In this document: piece by piece, positions 1 to 10,127 of the stretch | How positions within the stretch are numbered: position 1 is the first letter of the stretch | How the letters are laid out: each line of letters begins with the position of its first letter | From: Pyrenula massariospora | Lineage: Eukaryota > Ascomycota > Eurotiomycetes > Pyrenulales > Pyrenulaceae | DNA length: 64,000 nt | NCBI GenBank assembly: GCA_021030905.1 | Contig: JAGFMI010000005.1 | Location: 1,364,001 to 1,428,000, forward strand | Direction: 5' to 3' | Translations under genes and position numbers: made by a program | The notes under the pieces: model-generated | Databases searched by the model: none | Told to the model about the DNA's origin: nothing | What the model saw: only the letters and a program-made list of their open reading frames with translations

Positions 1-947
1 GATGCCTTGTTGAAGATTCAGTCCCCTATAATCAGACTATGCCGAGTCCTTTGTTTAGCATCTGTCGATCAAATGAGCAACATACCACAACACATCAATT
101 TGCGGATACAGTGGAGCAGCTTTTAGCTGTTGGCTTTGATAAGGAACGGAGAAACGACCAAGGCCAAACACCACTTCTTTTTGCCACGAATGTGACTGGA
201 ATGTGGTCACTAACGATTGTGAGGCTCTTTTTAGCCGCGAAATTTAACGTGAATGCTATTGACAGTCAGGGACGAACAGCTCTTCATCTTTGCCTTGATT
301 TCTCTGCGGGTCTCTCTGAATCCTTTCTTGATTTTCATAGACTTTCGACCTCGGCCTTTGAAAAGCAAGCTACCAGTGAAAGCAGTGAGATAGCAGAGGC
401 TATAGCTGACGAGAATGAAGATGTGACCTGCTTTGATATAGCCGGCAGTGACCAAGAGTCTAGTGTTAGCTTTGCCAGAAGCGAGAACGACGACGATCTC
501 AGCACTCCTGAGGACACACAGCAGCTGCAACAATGTTATTGGTGCAGTGATCCCGACGGTCTTGATTCGGATGAGCTGAGCATCTTTTATTACTGTGAAG
601 CTAGAGACACCGACGATCTCGCGATGCCTACTGGTATGTTGGGAGACGACAAATACCAAAAGATTGAGCCAGAACCGTGGATGTGCAAGGCCCGTCAGAG
701 GCTAAAGCTCCTGTTACTGTTACAGGCTGGTTGCGATCCGAACCTTCTTGATAATAAGGGCGCTTCAACAAGTGATTATGCAAGAGCAGAGCGGCTGTGG
801 CCGCAGTGGGAATGGGCTCTTGCACAGACTGGTTGGAGGTACAACAAGGTTACGGATCGGTGTGAGAGGAAAGATGCAACGCCGGAATTCTACTTGGAGG
901 ATTTTGTCGAACTTTCGGACGGGCCATTGGAGGCCGTCGAACCGTGA
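1..947 (+). CDS. Ankyrin-repeat protein, 3' part (5' end outside the window)
   Basis: The reading frame is open from the left edge to a stop at 945-947, so the ATG at 39 need not be the true start; the gene probably begins upstream. Just after the ATG two degenerate ankyrin units are visible, with the helix-turn marks NDQGQTPLLFAT and DSQGRTALHLCL about 33 residues apart. A third partial unit (LLLLQAGCDPNLLDNKGAS) lies near the C-terminus, followed by a Trp-rich tail (WPQWEWALAQTGW) that I know from fungal ankyrin proteins. The middle is acidic and Ser-rich and looks disordered. Ankyrin repeats bind other proteins; no enzymatic domain is visible and the partner cannot be read from the sequence. 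No intron is needed within this part. Confidence 0.75.
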   Translation, partial: CLVEDSVPYNQTMPSPLFSICRSNEQHTTTHQFADTVEQLLAVGFDKERRNDQGQTPLLFATNVTGMWSLTIVRLFLAAKFNVNAIDSQGRTALHLCLDFSAGLSESFLDFHRLSTSAFEKQATSESSEIAEAIADENEDVTCFDIAGSDQESSVSFARSENDDDLSTPEDTQQLQQCYWCSDPDGLDSDELSIFYYCEARDTDDLAMPTGMLGDDKYQKIEPEPWMCKARQRLKLLLLLQAGCDPNLLDNKGASTSDYARAERLWPQWEWALAQTGWRYNKVTDRCERKDATPEFYLEDFVELSDGPLEAVEP

Positions 948-2615
948 TCAGTGGTCAGCCCTGTGACCATAAGTGTAGGCTGACCCCCTTGGACTGTGCT
1001 ATAGGGACTAAACCCATGGACATCTGTGGTCTGTACCACTCCTGATTGGACAATCAATACAGGGTCCTTGATGGTATAGAGGTACCAGAGGGCTTGGTGG
1101 ATGTCTCTTAGAGAGAGTCGTGCTTAATAGGCTACCTCAGAAATCTTTTGTAGTTCTTACAGTATACATAGTGCTGGTTAATTTTATAGAGGGCTAGACA
1201 CCTCTTAGAGACTATTGTAGAGTTTTCTCTATATTCAACACTCTTGTTGTATATAACGAGAAAAGGAATAAGCGCTCGAGCTAGCCCCCTCCGTGTAGTA
1301 GAAATTTGTTGCGGAACATACCCGGGAGCAGAGGCTCCCCTCCATGTGACTTTGCTTGACAGACAGTCAAGGCTTGTATTTGTTGTATCCCAACCGCGGA
1401 TCTTCTCAACTGTGGATGTGGGTCATCCCAGCTGTGGATCACCCTCTATTTACAGCTGGGCCATCCTATCTACGGATCGCCACTATCACTCTCTAATCTA
1501 CTATTAGGCCTGCGCAGCTTAAATTTAGGCTTCAGAAGATAAATATACTTTAGCTTACTGTGCTGAGAGCAGTGACGGGATCTTGTTCTAGCTAGACCCT
1601 AACGGAGGAGACAATGTTGAAAAATTGCTGCCTGTGTGAGAAAGAAGGCTGGTAGTGGATGATGCTTGAGCCTCCATCACTTGGATCATACGTAATCTTC
1701 AAAGCCACGGTAAAGCGGTAATTGCGCTATCAAATTTTGCGATATTTATGGTCTCACTACCCACTCTGAGCCTCACAGCCAAGTACAAGGCCAACAAATC
1801 GAAAGTTTTGTAAGTAATTGCAAAGCATTATACACTGCGGCCTTGATTGAGAACGCTTGAATAGAGTATACAATGAACAAATTTGGAAAAGTCAGCTTGT
1901 CAGATGGCCGAATTGAATATGGCGTTTTTGACAAAGTAACATGTGAATTAAGCATGGCGCTGCGAAGGTGCAACCGGGTTCCCAGCCCGGAGGACTTTAG
2001 AGTGAAAGCAGATGATGCTATTCTTTTTGTTTGATTGAGTGTTAGTGCTACCTTTGCGACACTTGGTTATAATGTTGCAAATGGCATGATTCTAGTTTTT
2101 GGATTGCTGCGGATCTAATAGCGTGTGTTGTTATCTATCATTTTTCACACTCTTACCAGTCAGTACCGTAACACTCGGCGATAACTTGTGCCTTCGGGCC
2201 AAAGGGGGTGTCTCAGGAGGTTTGCTGCAGCACTCTATATCCAGATCAACTGTGAGCTCACCGAGATTGAGGGACGTGTGTTCTACTTAGGTTTGCCGTT
2301 ATTGTACTGCATTAATGGCGTTCTTCAGGAATTGTATAATTTAATACATTCAGTGGTTTACTTAATGAAGGGCTCAGTATTCTGTTCTAAATATTCAACT
2401 AGTTTATCAGGCAGAACCTTTTTAATATCTGCCACTAGAAGTCCAATGCATGTACATGTACATGCTAGGCTGAGGGAAAATCTCTAAGGGGCGGGCTAAG
2501 ACGTTATATCGACATCGGAGCATGGTAGATAGGAATTCCACGGAAAGATAATTTGGATAGATTGTACAGGAGTATCAACAATTTGAAAGCGCATATATAC
2601 GTTCAAGCTGAGACC
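948..2615. other. Intergenic region with no supported gene
   Basis: Open frames here are short and look like nothing known. The stretch 1130-1260 is AT-rich. A loose direct repeat around the phrase CTGTGGAT occurs at about 1400-1480. A perfect 18-bp palindrome built of GTACAT units lies at 2448-2465. The 3' end of the lipase gene follows. Confidence 0.6.
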
Positions 2616-3676
2616 TCAAGGTTTCCCAAACCACGGTGAAGGATCCTTATCATCGGCTTTTTTCGTCGTCGGGTGTTTCTTGATCCAGTTCATAACGTCC
2701 GCTGCAGCGGGAGCCATCTTTGACGAGTAGATATCGGATGGGGACCCGTAGATTGCGCCATCGACGACCGCTGCGGTGAAGAGAGATTCGACGAGGTCGG
2801 GTTGGTTAAGGGTGATGGTCCAGCCGAAGATCTTGCCCCAGCTGCCGGTGTGACCTGTTGGAGTTATCAGTCGATTATCGTGTGTGATCGAAGCATGAGG
2901 TAGTATGCGGGGGGAGGAAGAGTGCGAGACGAACCTGCCTGGCGTAGCTGTGTGCATGTATCCCTCGCCCCATCCTCGCCTGGTTTCTCGTAGCAAGTTC
3001 CAAACTTGTACCGCAGGTCGTCGTCCCCGTATGATCCGACCTTGTGACCCGCATACACATCCAGAAGACCCTCCTCATTGACTTCCGACGGAGTCTTGTG
3101 ATCCGAATCGTCGTAATTGATCGCTTCGTTCTCGTTCAGGCCGTCGCGGATGTACTTGAACGCCTTGCCTTTTGAAGTCGAGAACCCATACAGAACCCTC
3201 ACGCCCGCAGGCTCGAGGATGTCCCTCGCCATCTGCTGCAATCCCTTGATCGAACACACTTCCCACTTCCGGTCGTCCAGGTCGCAGTAGTCCGGGGTCT
3301 TGATGTCGAGCCACACAAACTGGATGTTTCCGCCTCTTCGCCGGGTGTCCGCAACGTGATGGAATTGATCGAGGGTGCTAGCATGCCAGCTTGGTGGGTT
3401 CCGCTTCCCGTCGTGGTCGCACCACCAGCCGCCATTCCAGGCTGTCATGTCCATTTCGAGAGCGTTAGCGCCGTCTTTCATCGCGGCGTCGACGCCATCT
3501 GTCGTGAGGACTTTGTGGGCTATGAGGTATAGGGGGCGTTGGGTGTCTCTTGATGGGATAGAAGGGTTCCTAATACTGCTGCCTGTGACATTATTGCTCG
3601 TAAGTGGTATTGAAAGAGCTGTGCTGAAGAGCACGGCGATAGTGCTGATGCTGGTAATGCGCGATCCGTAAATCAT
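2616..3676 (-). CDS. Secreted sphingomyelinase D / phospholipase D-like protein
   Basis: Two exons, 3676-2935 and 2854-2616, joined across an 80-bp intron (donor GTTCGT, acceptor CAACAG), give 326 residues. The N-terminus is a signal peptide, so the product should be secreted. The fold is the glycerophosphodiesterase-type TIM barrel of the sphingomyelinase D family, which cleaves choline lysophospholipids and sphingomyelin. Visible active-site marks are His54 (IAHKV), Glu74 and Asp76 (ALEMDM), His88 (CDHDGK) and Asp124 (VWLDIKT), with spacing as in the spider and fungal enzymes. The C-terminus carries a diverged form of the family's tail motif (ADDKDPSPW). The gene looks intact. Whether this copy acts on sphingomyelin or only on lysolipids cannot be read here. 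Confidence 0.85.
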
Positions 3677-4776
3677 TTGTCGCGATATTCCGATTTAGTA
3701 GCTGCTGAGGGGCAAGCCGACAAATACGTTTTATCAGATGACTAATTATGTGTTGATGGCCGGAATCGTGCCTCGTATTCTTGGATATCTTTTGAGAAGA
3801 TAACCGGTTGACGAATGGTAATTTGATTCTCGACGGAGTCATCTTGGACATTTTTCGGATGGTTTTATATACTGATGGGTTTGCAGATGTTCATTTCCCC
3901 GACCCGAGAGCCATTGGGAGGAATTCGGCCTTACTCCTTTACTGCGCCATGCTTGAACAATATTAGTTTGTGTGGCGCTTAGTTGTCGACAGCGCTACCT
4001 TAATCAGGAAGTATGCGGCATTCGCCACATCCCACAAGGTTATTCCAACCGCGACGGATGGTCCTTCGCTTCGTTAATTGGAGACTTGAGTATTCAGTGA
4101 AACACTTCTTTGCTGATGAAATGCCTCGGACTGGATCCGGATCGAGATTGTCAAGATCAAAGCTTGCGCCTACCGAGGAACCTGGTGGGGATGAAGGTCG
4201 CAATGCCGGAGAACACATGGCTCCTCAAGCTTTCATGTCCTTAATGCCAACTCAAGAGCGATGCAGTAAGTTCGATTGAGGGAGGTTGCATCCCTCGAAT
4301 TAGAGTAACACAGGGTTCGTGGCCGTACGAGCTCCGCCTTCGTTGAAGGATTTGCCAAGCTTGCTCCGCCCCGTGCAGAGCCGCGTACCTTAACTTTCAA
4401 TCATCCAGGTATCGGCCCTTGCTAGCGAGGTAAAAGCAGTTCATCGGCGTCTTTTATGTCGCGCTAGACGCAATCTTATCAAAGGATGCTTTCGTGGTGA
4501 GTTCGATGGTAGGACAAGTTTTTGCAATTGTTTGAGTTTGGTCTGTGAGTATGTAATGCGTCCTGAGATGGTTTACAGACCTTACCCCCAAGACGAAAGA
4601 ACTCGAGATATAAAGCCAATCAGTGCGCACATCTGTCTTGGAACTGAGTACTCATTAGAGCCGCACCAATCGTCATTTACAAATTGGCTTTCTGTCTATG
4701 CCACAGACCGCGTATAAATCCAAGCGTGCTTCGAAGCGAAAGGACGACAGGTATAGGGTCGCACGAAGCATCCTGC
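3677..4776. other. Intergenic region between two minus-strand genes
   Basis: Holds the lipase promoter and the 3' flank of the oxygenase gene. Short open frames on both strands show no family features. No RNA gene or repeat was seen. Confidence 0.6.
3864..3871 (-). promoter_or_regulatory. TATA box of the lipase gene
   Basis: On the minus strand the sequence reads TATATAAA, about 190 bp upstream of the lipase ATG and facing it. No other gene start lies near. Position and sequence fit a core promoter element; binding is inferred. Confidence 0.45.
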
Positions 4777-5944
4777 TTATTTCACATCTAGGGCGTTAGG
4801 TACCGTTTGAGGGAGTTTTGTCCCATTTCTACTGGCCCGGAACTGTCCGGCACTGATTGGTTCCCATTTTCTTGGATTCTGGTCGCTACAGCAGCTTGGA
4901 AGCGGCTCTACCATCGCGGCCGCGTCGGGATAGGTAAAGCAAGCAAGACTGTACCTGTCGGGGATGATCTTATCCTCCTCTAATTCATCATCGTCTGTGT
5001 CTTTCTTCTCTTCGGCGGTTGTCTTGCGACTGACCGATTGGGAATGAGGAGGATGAGGCTCAACTACTCTATGCACCGTATTTTTCCACCGTCCGTTAGA
5101 CCATCGCATCAATAAATGGCCTACCAGGACTAGAATTGCTCCGGAGTATGGACTAGCGGGCAGAAATTTAGCAGTCTTCTCGACGGCTGACGTTATCGTT
5201 TTGTCTGTGGAGCTCATGTCCGCGACTTCAAGCCCACCAACATCCTGCTGGAATAGGAGTGTTATGGTACCGGTATCCGAATGCGCTGGTACCCGGATAG
5301 CTTCGCCAGATCGTAAAAGCTTAGCAGAAATGGCGGGGTAATGCAGCAGGCTTGATTTAAAGGAGGCTGGCGGGTGGTATCGATTTAGTGAGTCCTCGGG
5401 CTTCGTCAGATCAAGCGCAATAGATAAACACTCAAGTATCTTCCTTATTAGTCGAACACATTCCTGTCAATTTGTTAGCCCAGGAGGAAAAATTTGGACA
5501 CACGTTAGTATGTACCTGGTGAAAGCTCGTAGCAAAGTCGCGAAAGCCAGGAAATTGCTGTTCATTCGGCCAGGAGTCCTCCACCTGGACGTTCGGGCCT
5601 TGAAAGCCCCAATTCTCTTTAAAACTAGCCTTTCCTCTTATAATTTCTTCTCCTGTTGCAATGTAGTTGGGAAGTGATTTTTTCTCATGCTCAGGGAGTC
5701 GGAACAGCATCTTGCTCTGACAAGTTTTCTTATTAGTACCTTACACTGCAATATAATCGGCCTCGCGCACCCATTCAAAGCACTCGTCAATTTTCTTTTG
5801 ATTAATGCCATGGCCGTGGAGATAAAAGGATCCGACCGTGCTCAGGGCATTGTCAATATCGGAGACAACATCCTGGCGATAAGTAGAAGGCTCATTAAGA
5901 TAAGGACCAAAGTCGATATGCGGAATGGTAGACTCCGTCTCCAT
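4777..5944 (-). CDS. 2-oxoglutarate/Fe(II)-dependent oxygenase (isopenicillin N synthase-like)
   Basis: Three exons, 5944-5771, 5716-5516 and 5463-4777, give 353 residues. The introns are 54 bp (donor GTGCGC) and 52 bp (donor GTACAT). The first join reads FEWSKMLFRLPEHEK, the usual helix before the jelly-roll core. The iron triad is His186 and Asp188 (VPAHSDTGT) with His256 (NTVHRV); the co-substrate-binding Arg-x-Ser is at 295-297 (DRYSL). The family hydroxylates, desaturates or closes rings in small molecules; the substrate cannot be told. An acidic, Lys-rich insertion of about 25 residues lies between His256 and the Arg-x-Ser motif, where homologues have a short loop. No biosynthetic backbone gene lies beside it. 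Confidence 0.88.
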
Positions 5945-6541
5945 TGGTAGGGCACTGCTTCTTCACAAGCAGGAGATGGCTTATTAGCACGGGAACTATC
6001 GGTGTAGCCTTGCTTGGGGGCGGACTGCAAATGGCGCAAGCAGCTGAACCTGATATTGCATGGTGGGCAGCCTTTCATTTCCCCAATCGATCGATTTGGG
6101 GGCGGCAATTTCCTTGGCGTCGATGGCGATGCAGCTGTCGGACGGCGTTTGACCTTGAAGTTTCCCTTTTACGTATCACAAGCTTTTCAGCTTAGATGCA
6201 AGCAGTTATGGCTAGCAGACTTCTGATTGATCATGTTCCAGAAAGACAAGGCTGTGGTTGTCTTCCACTACCAGGACGTGCCTAAATTAAAATCCGGCGT
6301 TGGGGGAAATATTTTTCATTAAACAAATTGGATGGCATGTCCAGAGACAGGCATTATTTTCTCGTCGCTATCGATCCTTCTCCTTAGCACATCGTTCATA
6401 ATTTTTTGAAAGCGGAAGACTCTCGTTACACGTAGAGTTTTCATTCAGCTTGTCCATACACCGCGAGCTTCACGCGTATCACTTTTCCCACCGAAAGACT
6501 TTTCGCAGCGTCACTCTTGGCTCTGTAAATCCCCTTCCATC
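5945..6541. other. Divergent intergenic region
   Basis: Separates the oxygenase (minus) from the small secreted protein (plus) and must hold both promoters. A C/T-rich stretch just before 6542 could be the 5' leader of the latter. No recognised motif beyond that. Confidence 0.5.
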
Positions 6542-6995
6542 ATGAACCGCTCCATAATTTCCACCCTCATCAGCTTCATTGTTTTCTTCAACATCGCAAA
6601 TATCGCCGCTCTCCCTGCCCCCGCTCCCCAAGCCGACATGACTGTTGACATGGCCTCTTGCGGGATAATGGTCCATTACCATGACAAGAACGCCGCGGAT
6701 GATCTTCAACAGCAGCAACCATGCCCATCAGGTACCTATTCATATTCGACCTACATGAATAATCCCTGTATCGCGAGCCTCACCAATGTGGCCATGTGCT
6801 CGGCGAATTATGGAGCTGTGGTGAGTTACCCCGCCGTGTCTCTGGTTGGAGGATGGAGATAACGAGTTACCCTTCTCTTAGTTACGCTGTGACGGGCAGC
6901 GCTGGGTCAATGTTAACGATTGCGGTATTGGAAATTGCGTGGATTTTTGCGTACCAACCAACAACGTGTTCGGGGAGAATGCCTGGTGTAAATAG
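6542..6995 (+). CDS. Small secreted cysteine-rich protein
   Basis: Two exons, 6542-6820 and 6882-6995, with a 61-bp intron (donor GTGAGT, acceptor CTCTTAG), give 130 residues. The first ~23 residues form a signal peptide, followed by a Pro/Ala-rich stretch. The mature part has nine cysteines; the second exon alone holds five (RCDGQRW, NDCGIGNCVDFC, AWCK). No enzymatic domain is seen. Size, secretion signal and cysteine content resemble fungal candidate effectors, but this is only a resemblance. The odd cysteine count could allow dimerisation or mean that one cysteine is free. Confidence 0.72.
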
Positions 6996-7216
6996 TTTTG
7001 CGCATGATGGTAGGCAATAGCGCATTTCATCCGCGGCGGATAGCCCGCGCTGGGCTCGGAAAGCGTTTGACCTTGCTCAAAATTTCTTTTGGGAATATTT
7101 TCACGCTGTATGTGTATGTTGATTCGATGTACGTACCGAAGAACGATACGGATAGATCGAATTCCCATTTCGGTTGATGACCGAGAAAGTTCGCACTAAT
7201 GCAGGAATGAAGTCTT

Positions 7217-8050
7217 TCACGCGCCTTCGCTAGAAGTAGTAGGCAGCTCGTAGGACTTTCGACTAGTCCCTCCATCAAGCTCAAGCTTATGACGTTTCTG
7301 GTTCGCAGGCAGCTCAGCGTTTTTGTAGTGCGCAGCAGAAGATTTCGACCCCGGAAAAGGACCGCGCCGCGTTCTCCTGGTGTTTTGTGGATTTCCCGCG
7401 CCTCGGCGATGGAAGTTTCCGTCGCGGGATTTGTTTCTGCGGTACTGCCAAATGAACATGCCGATCAGGCCCGCTATCAGGAGGGCGCCGAGGGGTGCGG
7501 CAACGGCGGCAGCAATGATAGCGGTATTATTTTGGCTAGATGATGGAGTGACGCTTTGGGAGGCTCCCTGAGTTGTCGAAGTGGTGGGTGAGTTTGGGAT
7601 AGATGTCACCGTCTGAGTCATTACAGAGGTGGATGATTGCACGGTGCACCTATCCCCATCCCGACCACAGCAGTATGTACCATCAGGATTCATCTGTAGG
7701 TTGGCATCAACGTCGCTGACGTCTGTAAAGGTTAGTAGGTTAACTTTGACCTAGTTATGTAATATCTAGGGAATCATCTCACTAGAACTGAGACAAAATT
7801 GCGGGCAAGAAGGGCCCCATTTCGGATCTGTGCAGGCCCCACGGTACAGTATTTTGTACGTCACCGAATAGCATAAAGCGTCGGTCGCGCAAATGTCTCC
7901 ATCCCAACAACACACGGTTGCGGTAGAGTTTTGAGTGCAAGGCAGGTACTTGTTCTTGACCACTGCGCCATTTGGCCAGTAGCAAGTTGAAGAAGTCGAG
8001 AAAGCACAGTGAAGAAAAGCGAGGAACAGTGAAATTAAAATGACAAGCAT
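7217..8050 (-). CDS. Single-pass cell-surface protein with Cys-rich ectodomain
   Basis: Two exons, 8050-7783 and 7722-7217, with a 60-bp intron (donor GTGAGA, acceptor TTTACAG), give 257 residues. The start chosen is the ATG giving a clean signal peptide (MLVILISLFLAFLHC); an upstream in-frame extension has no ATG. Order: signal peptide, Cys-rich region (CYWPNG, VCCWDGD, ACTDPKWGPSC, YCCGRDG), Ser/Thr-rich stalk at about 116-153, one membrane helix at about 157-181, and a basic cytosolic tail (QYRRNKSR). This layout is common among uncharacterised fungal surface or wall-sensor-like proteins. Ligand and role are unknown. It ends 221 bp from the convergent small secreted gene. Confidence 0.8.
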
Positions 8051-10127
8051 TGTTATTTGGTGATGTTTCTTGTGTGCATTCAAAGATTGTCGGTCACTTC
8101 AAGGATAATAAGCAACCAAACGAGTAGAATAGGAGATATGACATATAAAGTTGGCTTGATAGGAAATTGAGCAGCGACGTCAGACCTTCTGTGTTTGATG
8201 TCCTAACTCTTGACACATATATCGATGAGAAGGCTGATGCGGGATGTAATCACTACGCGTAACAAACGGAAAGGTGGTGCCAAGCTTGATTGTAGCGTAG
8301 TTAAGCGGAGCATTCTTTTCCTAGTGCTGTAGAGAAGTCATCTTCGAACGATAACGGAACTTTGATGGAGCGTGCTCCCGGAGGCATATTCCAGCTGAAG
8401 CCAGCTAAGGCAGAATCATGAATGGAGCTTGTGATATCCCTGGACATCGGACCTCAGGACCATATCGAGGATAGTTGGGCAATCTCGTCGTTTGTTTCAG
8501 TCTTTGCCGGCCGGCAGTAATTGCACACCCTGACCTGGGCTGGTAATTAAGACATAGAGAGCTTATACCTCACCATGTGACTTCCTTAATCGTATGTTGA
8601 AAATGCCCTGGATGTCATTGTTTCAGCCCGTGCGTCGGCAAACTCTATCCGGGCGGCGCTGCTTTGAGTCATTCCGCGCCAGCTTTCAAGGATGGAGTTC
8701 GTCGCGCGTGTGATTATGGGGGGCCAAATTGTGTGATTGGCGAGATACAATTGCCTTTTACACTGTTCGTAACCAGGGATAGGTTAAGGGCCGAATGAAA
8801 ACGTATTTCCCGTCCTTGGTAAGCTGCTGTGTAAGGCATAATTGGGTATGGAGGCGATCCGCCAAGCTATGGCAAGACATGGTGATATGGTAAGCAGCTC
8901 AACAGGCGGATACATTCGGAAGATGCCAGATTGAGCGATAGGGCGGCGCCGTTGTCAATCAATCCCATGCAATGGGTTGTAAATTATCCGCTCGACGGGA
9001 AGCACGTAATGGCCAGCCGGCCGAGACGGCCTGGTTACGTTAATCAAACATGTTTTGATGCAGAAGGATGTTCGGCGTAAGATGGGTGATTCGCAACGTG
9101 TGCATCTAAAACACGAGGGAAAATCGGAAAGGTTGAGAGCCGAAGATGTCTTCAGCCGCGAGGGAATCGAGGGAATGCATGTTTGATGTCGTGGGCTTTC
9201 CGGCACGGCCCGCCAGCCTAGTTACAGTAGTTAGGGCCCCGCGGAGACTCTTAGCTTTGCCGACCTTAATTCCATACCTGAGCCGCTGGACATCTCCTCT
9301 CGCACGCTGCTGTCACTTCGACACCCTCTGGACTTCCATCCAGACACGATGCTTCCCTCCACAGTGTCCCTCACGCCTAGTTCCCATATCATCACCACAA
9401 TCCTAAGTCCCGTGCCTACCCTTCTCCCCGCCTCTCACCGCACTCTCTTCGTGCCAGTTTGCTGCCAGGGTGATTGGTAAGGATAACAAACGTGTAATAG
9501 ACAAGGATTTACTTCCTTAGCATACACAGTCCGGCAATTTGGCCAAACTCAGCAATGAACTCGGACCTAGCCGACAGTGATGATGGTGGCGATGTCTCTC
9601 CCGACGACGCGTGGCTCTTAGGCGAGATCGAGTGCCGCCTTGTGGAATAATATCCCAACGACGGTCAGCCGCGACGGGACACGGCTCTGTCGACGGCGGT
9701 ACTGTCTGAAGACGATGAGACAGCTGGATTGGGTGAAATAATGGAGCCGATAGTGTCTGCTGCAAGAGATCTGGTGTCGTGAATCAATGGGATGGATATA
9801 ATGACCAGTGGCAGCCGTTCGATCTGTGGTGGGGAAAAGGAGCCGCAGACGGCGGGAAACTTTGAGTGTGCCGGATGTCGGGTGAAGAGAATGGATGTTT
9901 TCGCAAGTGTAGGTGGATTTTGTGTATCGATTTGGACCTAGTTGGTTGATGGAAACCGGGCTATTGTCCGTAGTTGTCCATGGTAAGTCTTCGTAGTCAT
10001 TGAGCACCAGCCGAAGCCTTCATAAAGCTTCCCAAATGTGTCGCGCACATGAATATAAAACTATACTTTGTATGAATGTGAATTCGCTAGATCACTTCCC
10101 CTCCGCCACCCAACTCTACCCAGTCGG
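8051..10127. other. Intergenic region, 2.1 kb, no supported gene
   Basis: Open frames between 8955 and 10007 lack an ATG in a sensible place or read as low-complexity His/Arg/Ser peptides without family features. No TIRs, tRNA-like folds or tandem repeats were noticed. Confidence 0.55.

Noticed and set aside
2448-2465. 18-bp palindrome of GTACAT units
   Set aside because: Perfect but simple in composition and isolated; not enough to call a site.
5717-5746. A 30-bp intron in the first oxygenase gene
   Set aside because: Too short to splice; the donor 24 bp upstream gives a normal 54-bp intron and a better family fit.
9618-10007. 129-codon minus-strand open frame
   Set aside because: It begins with GTG rather than ATG, is low in complexity and resembles no family.
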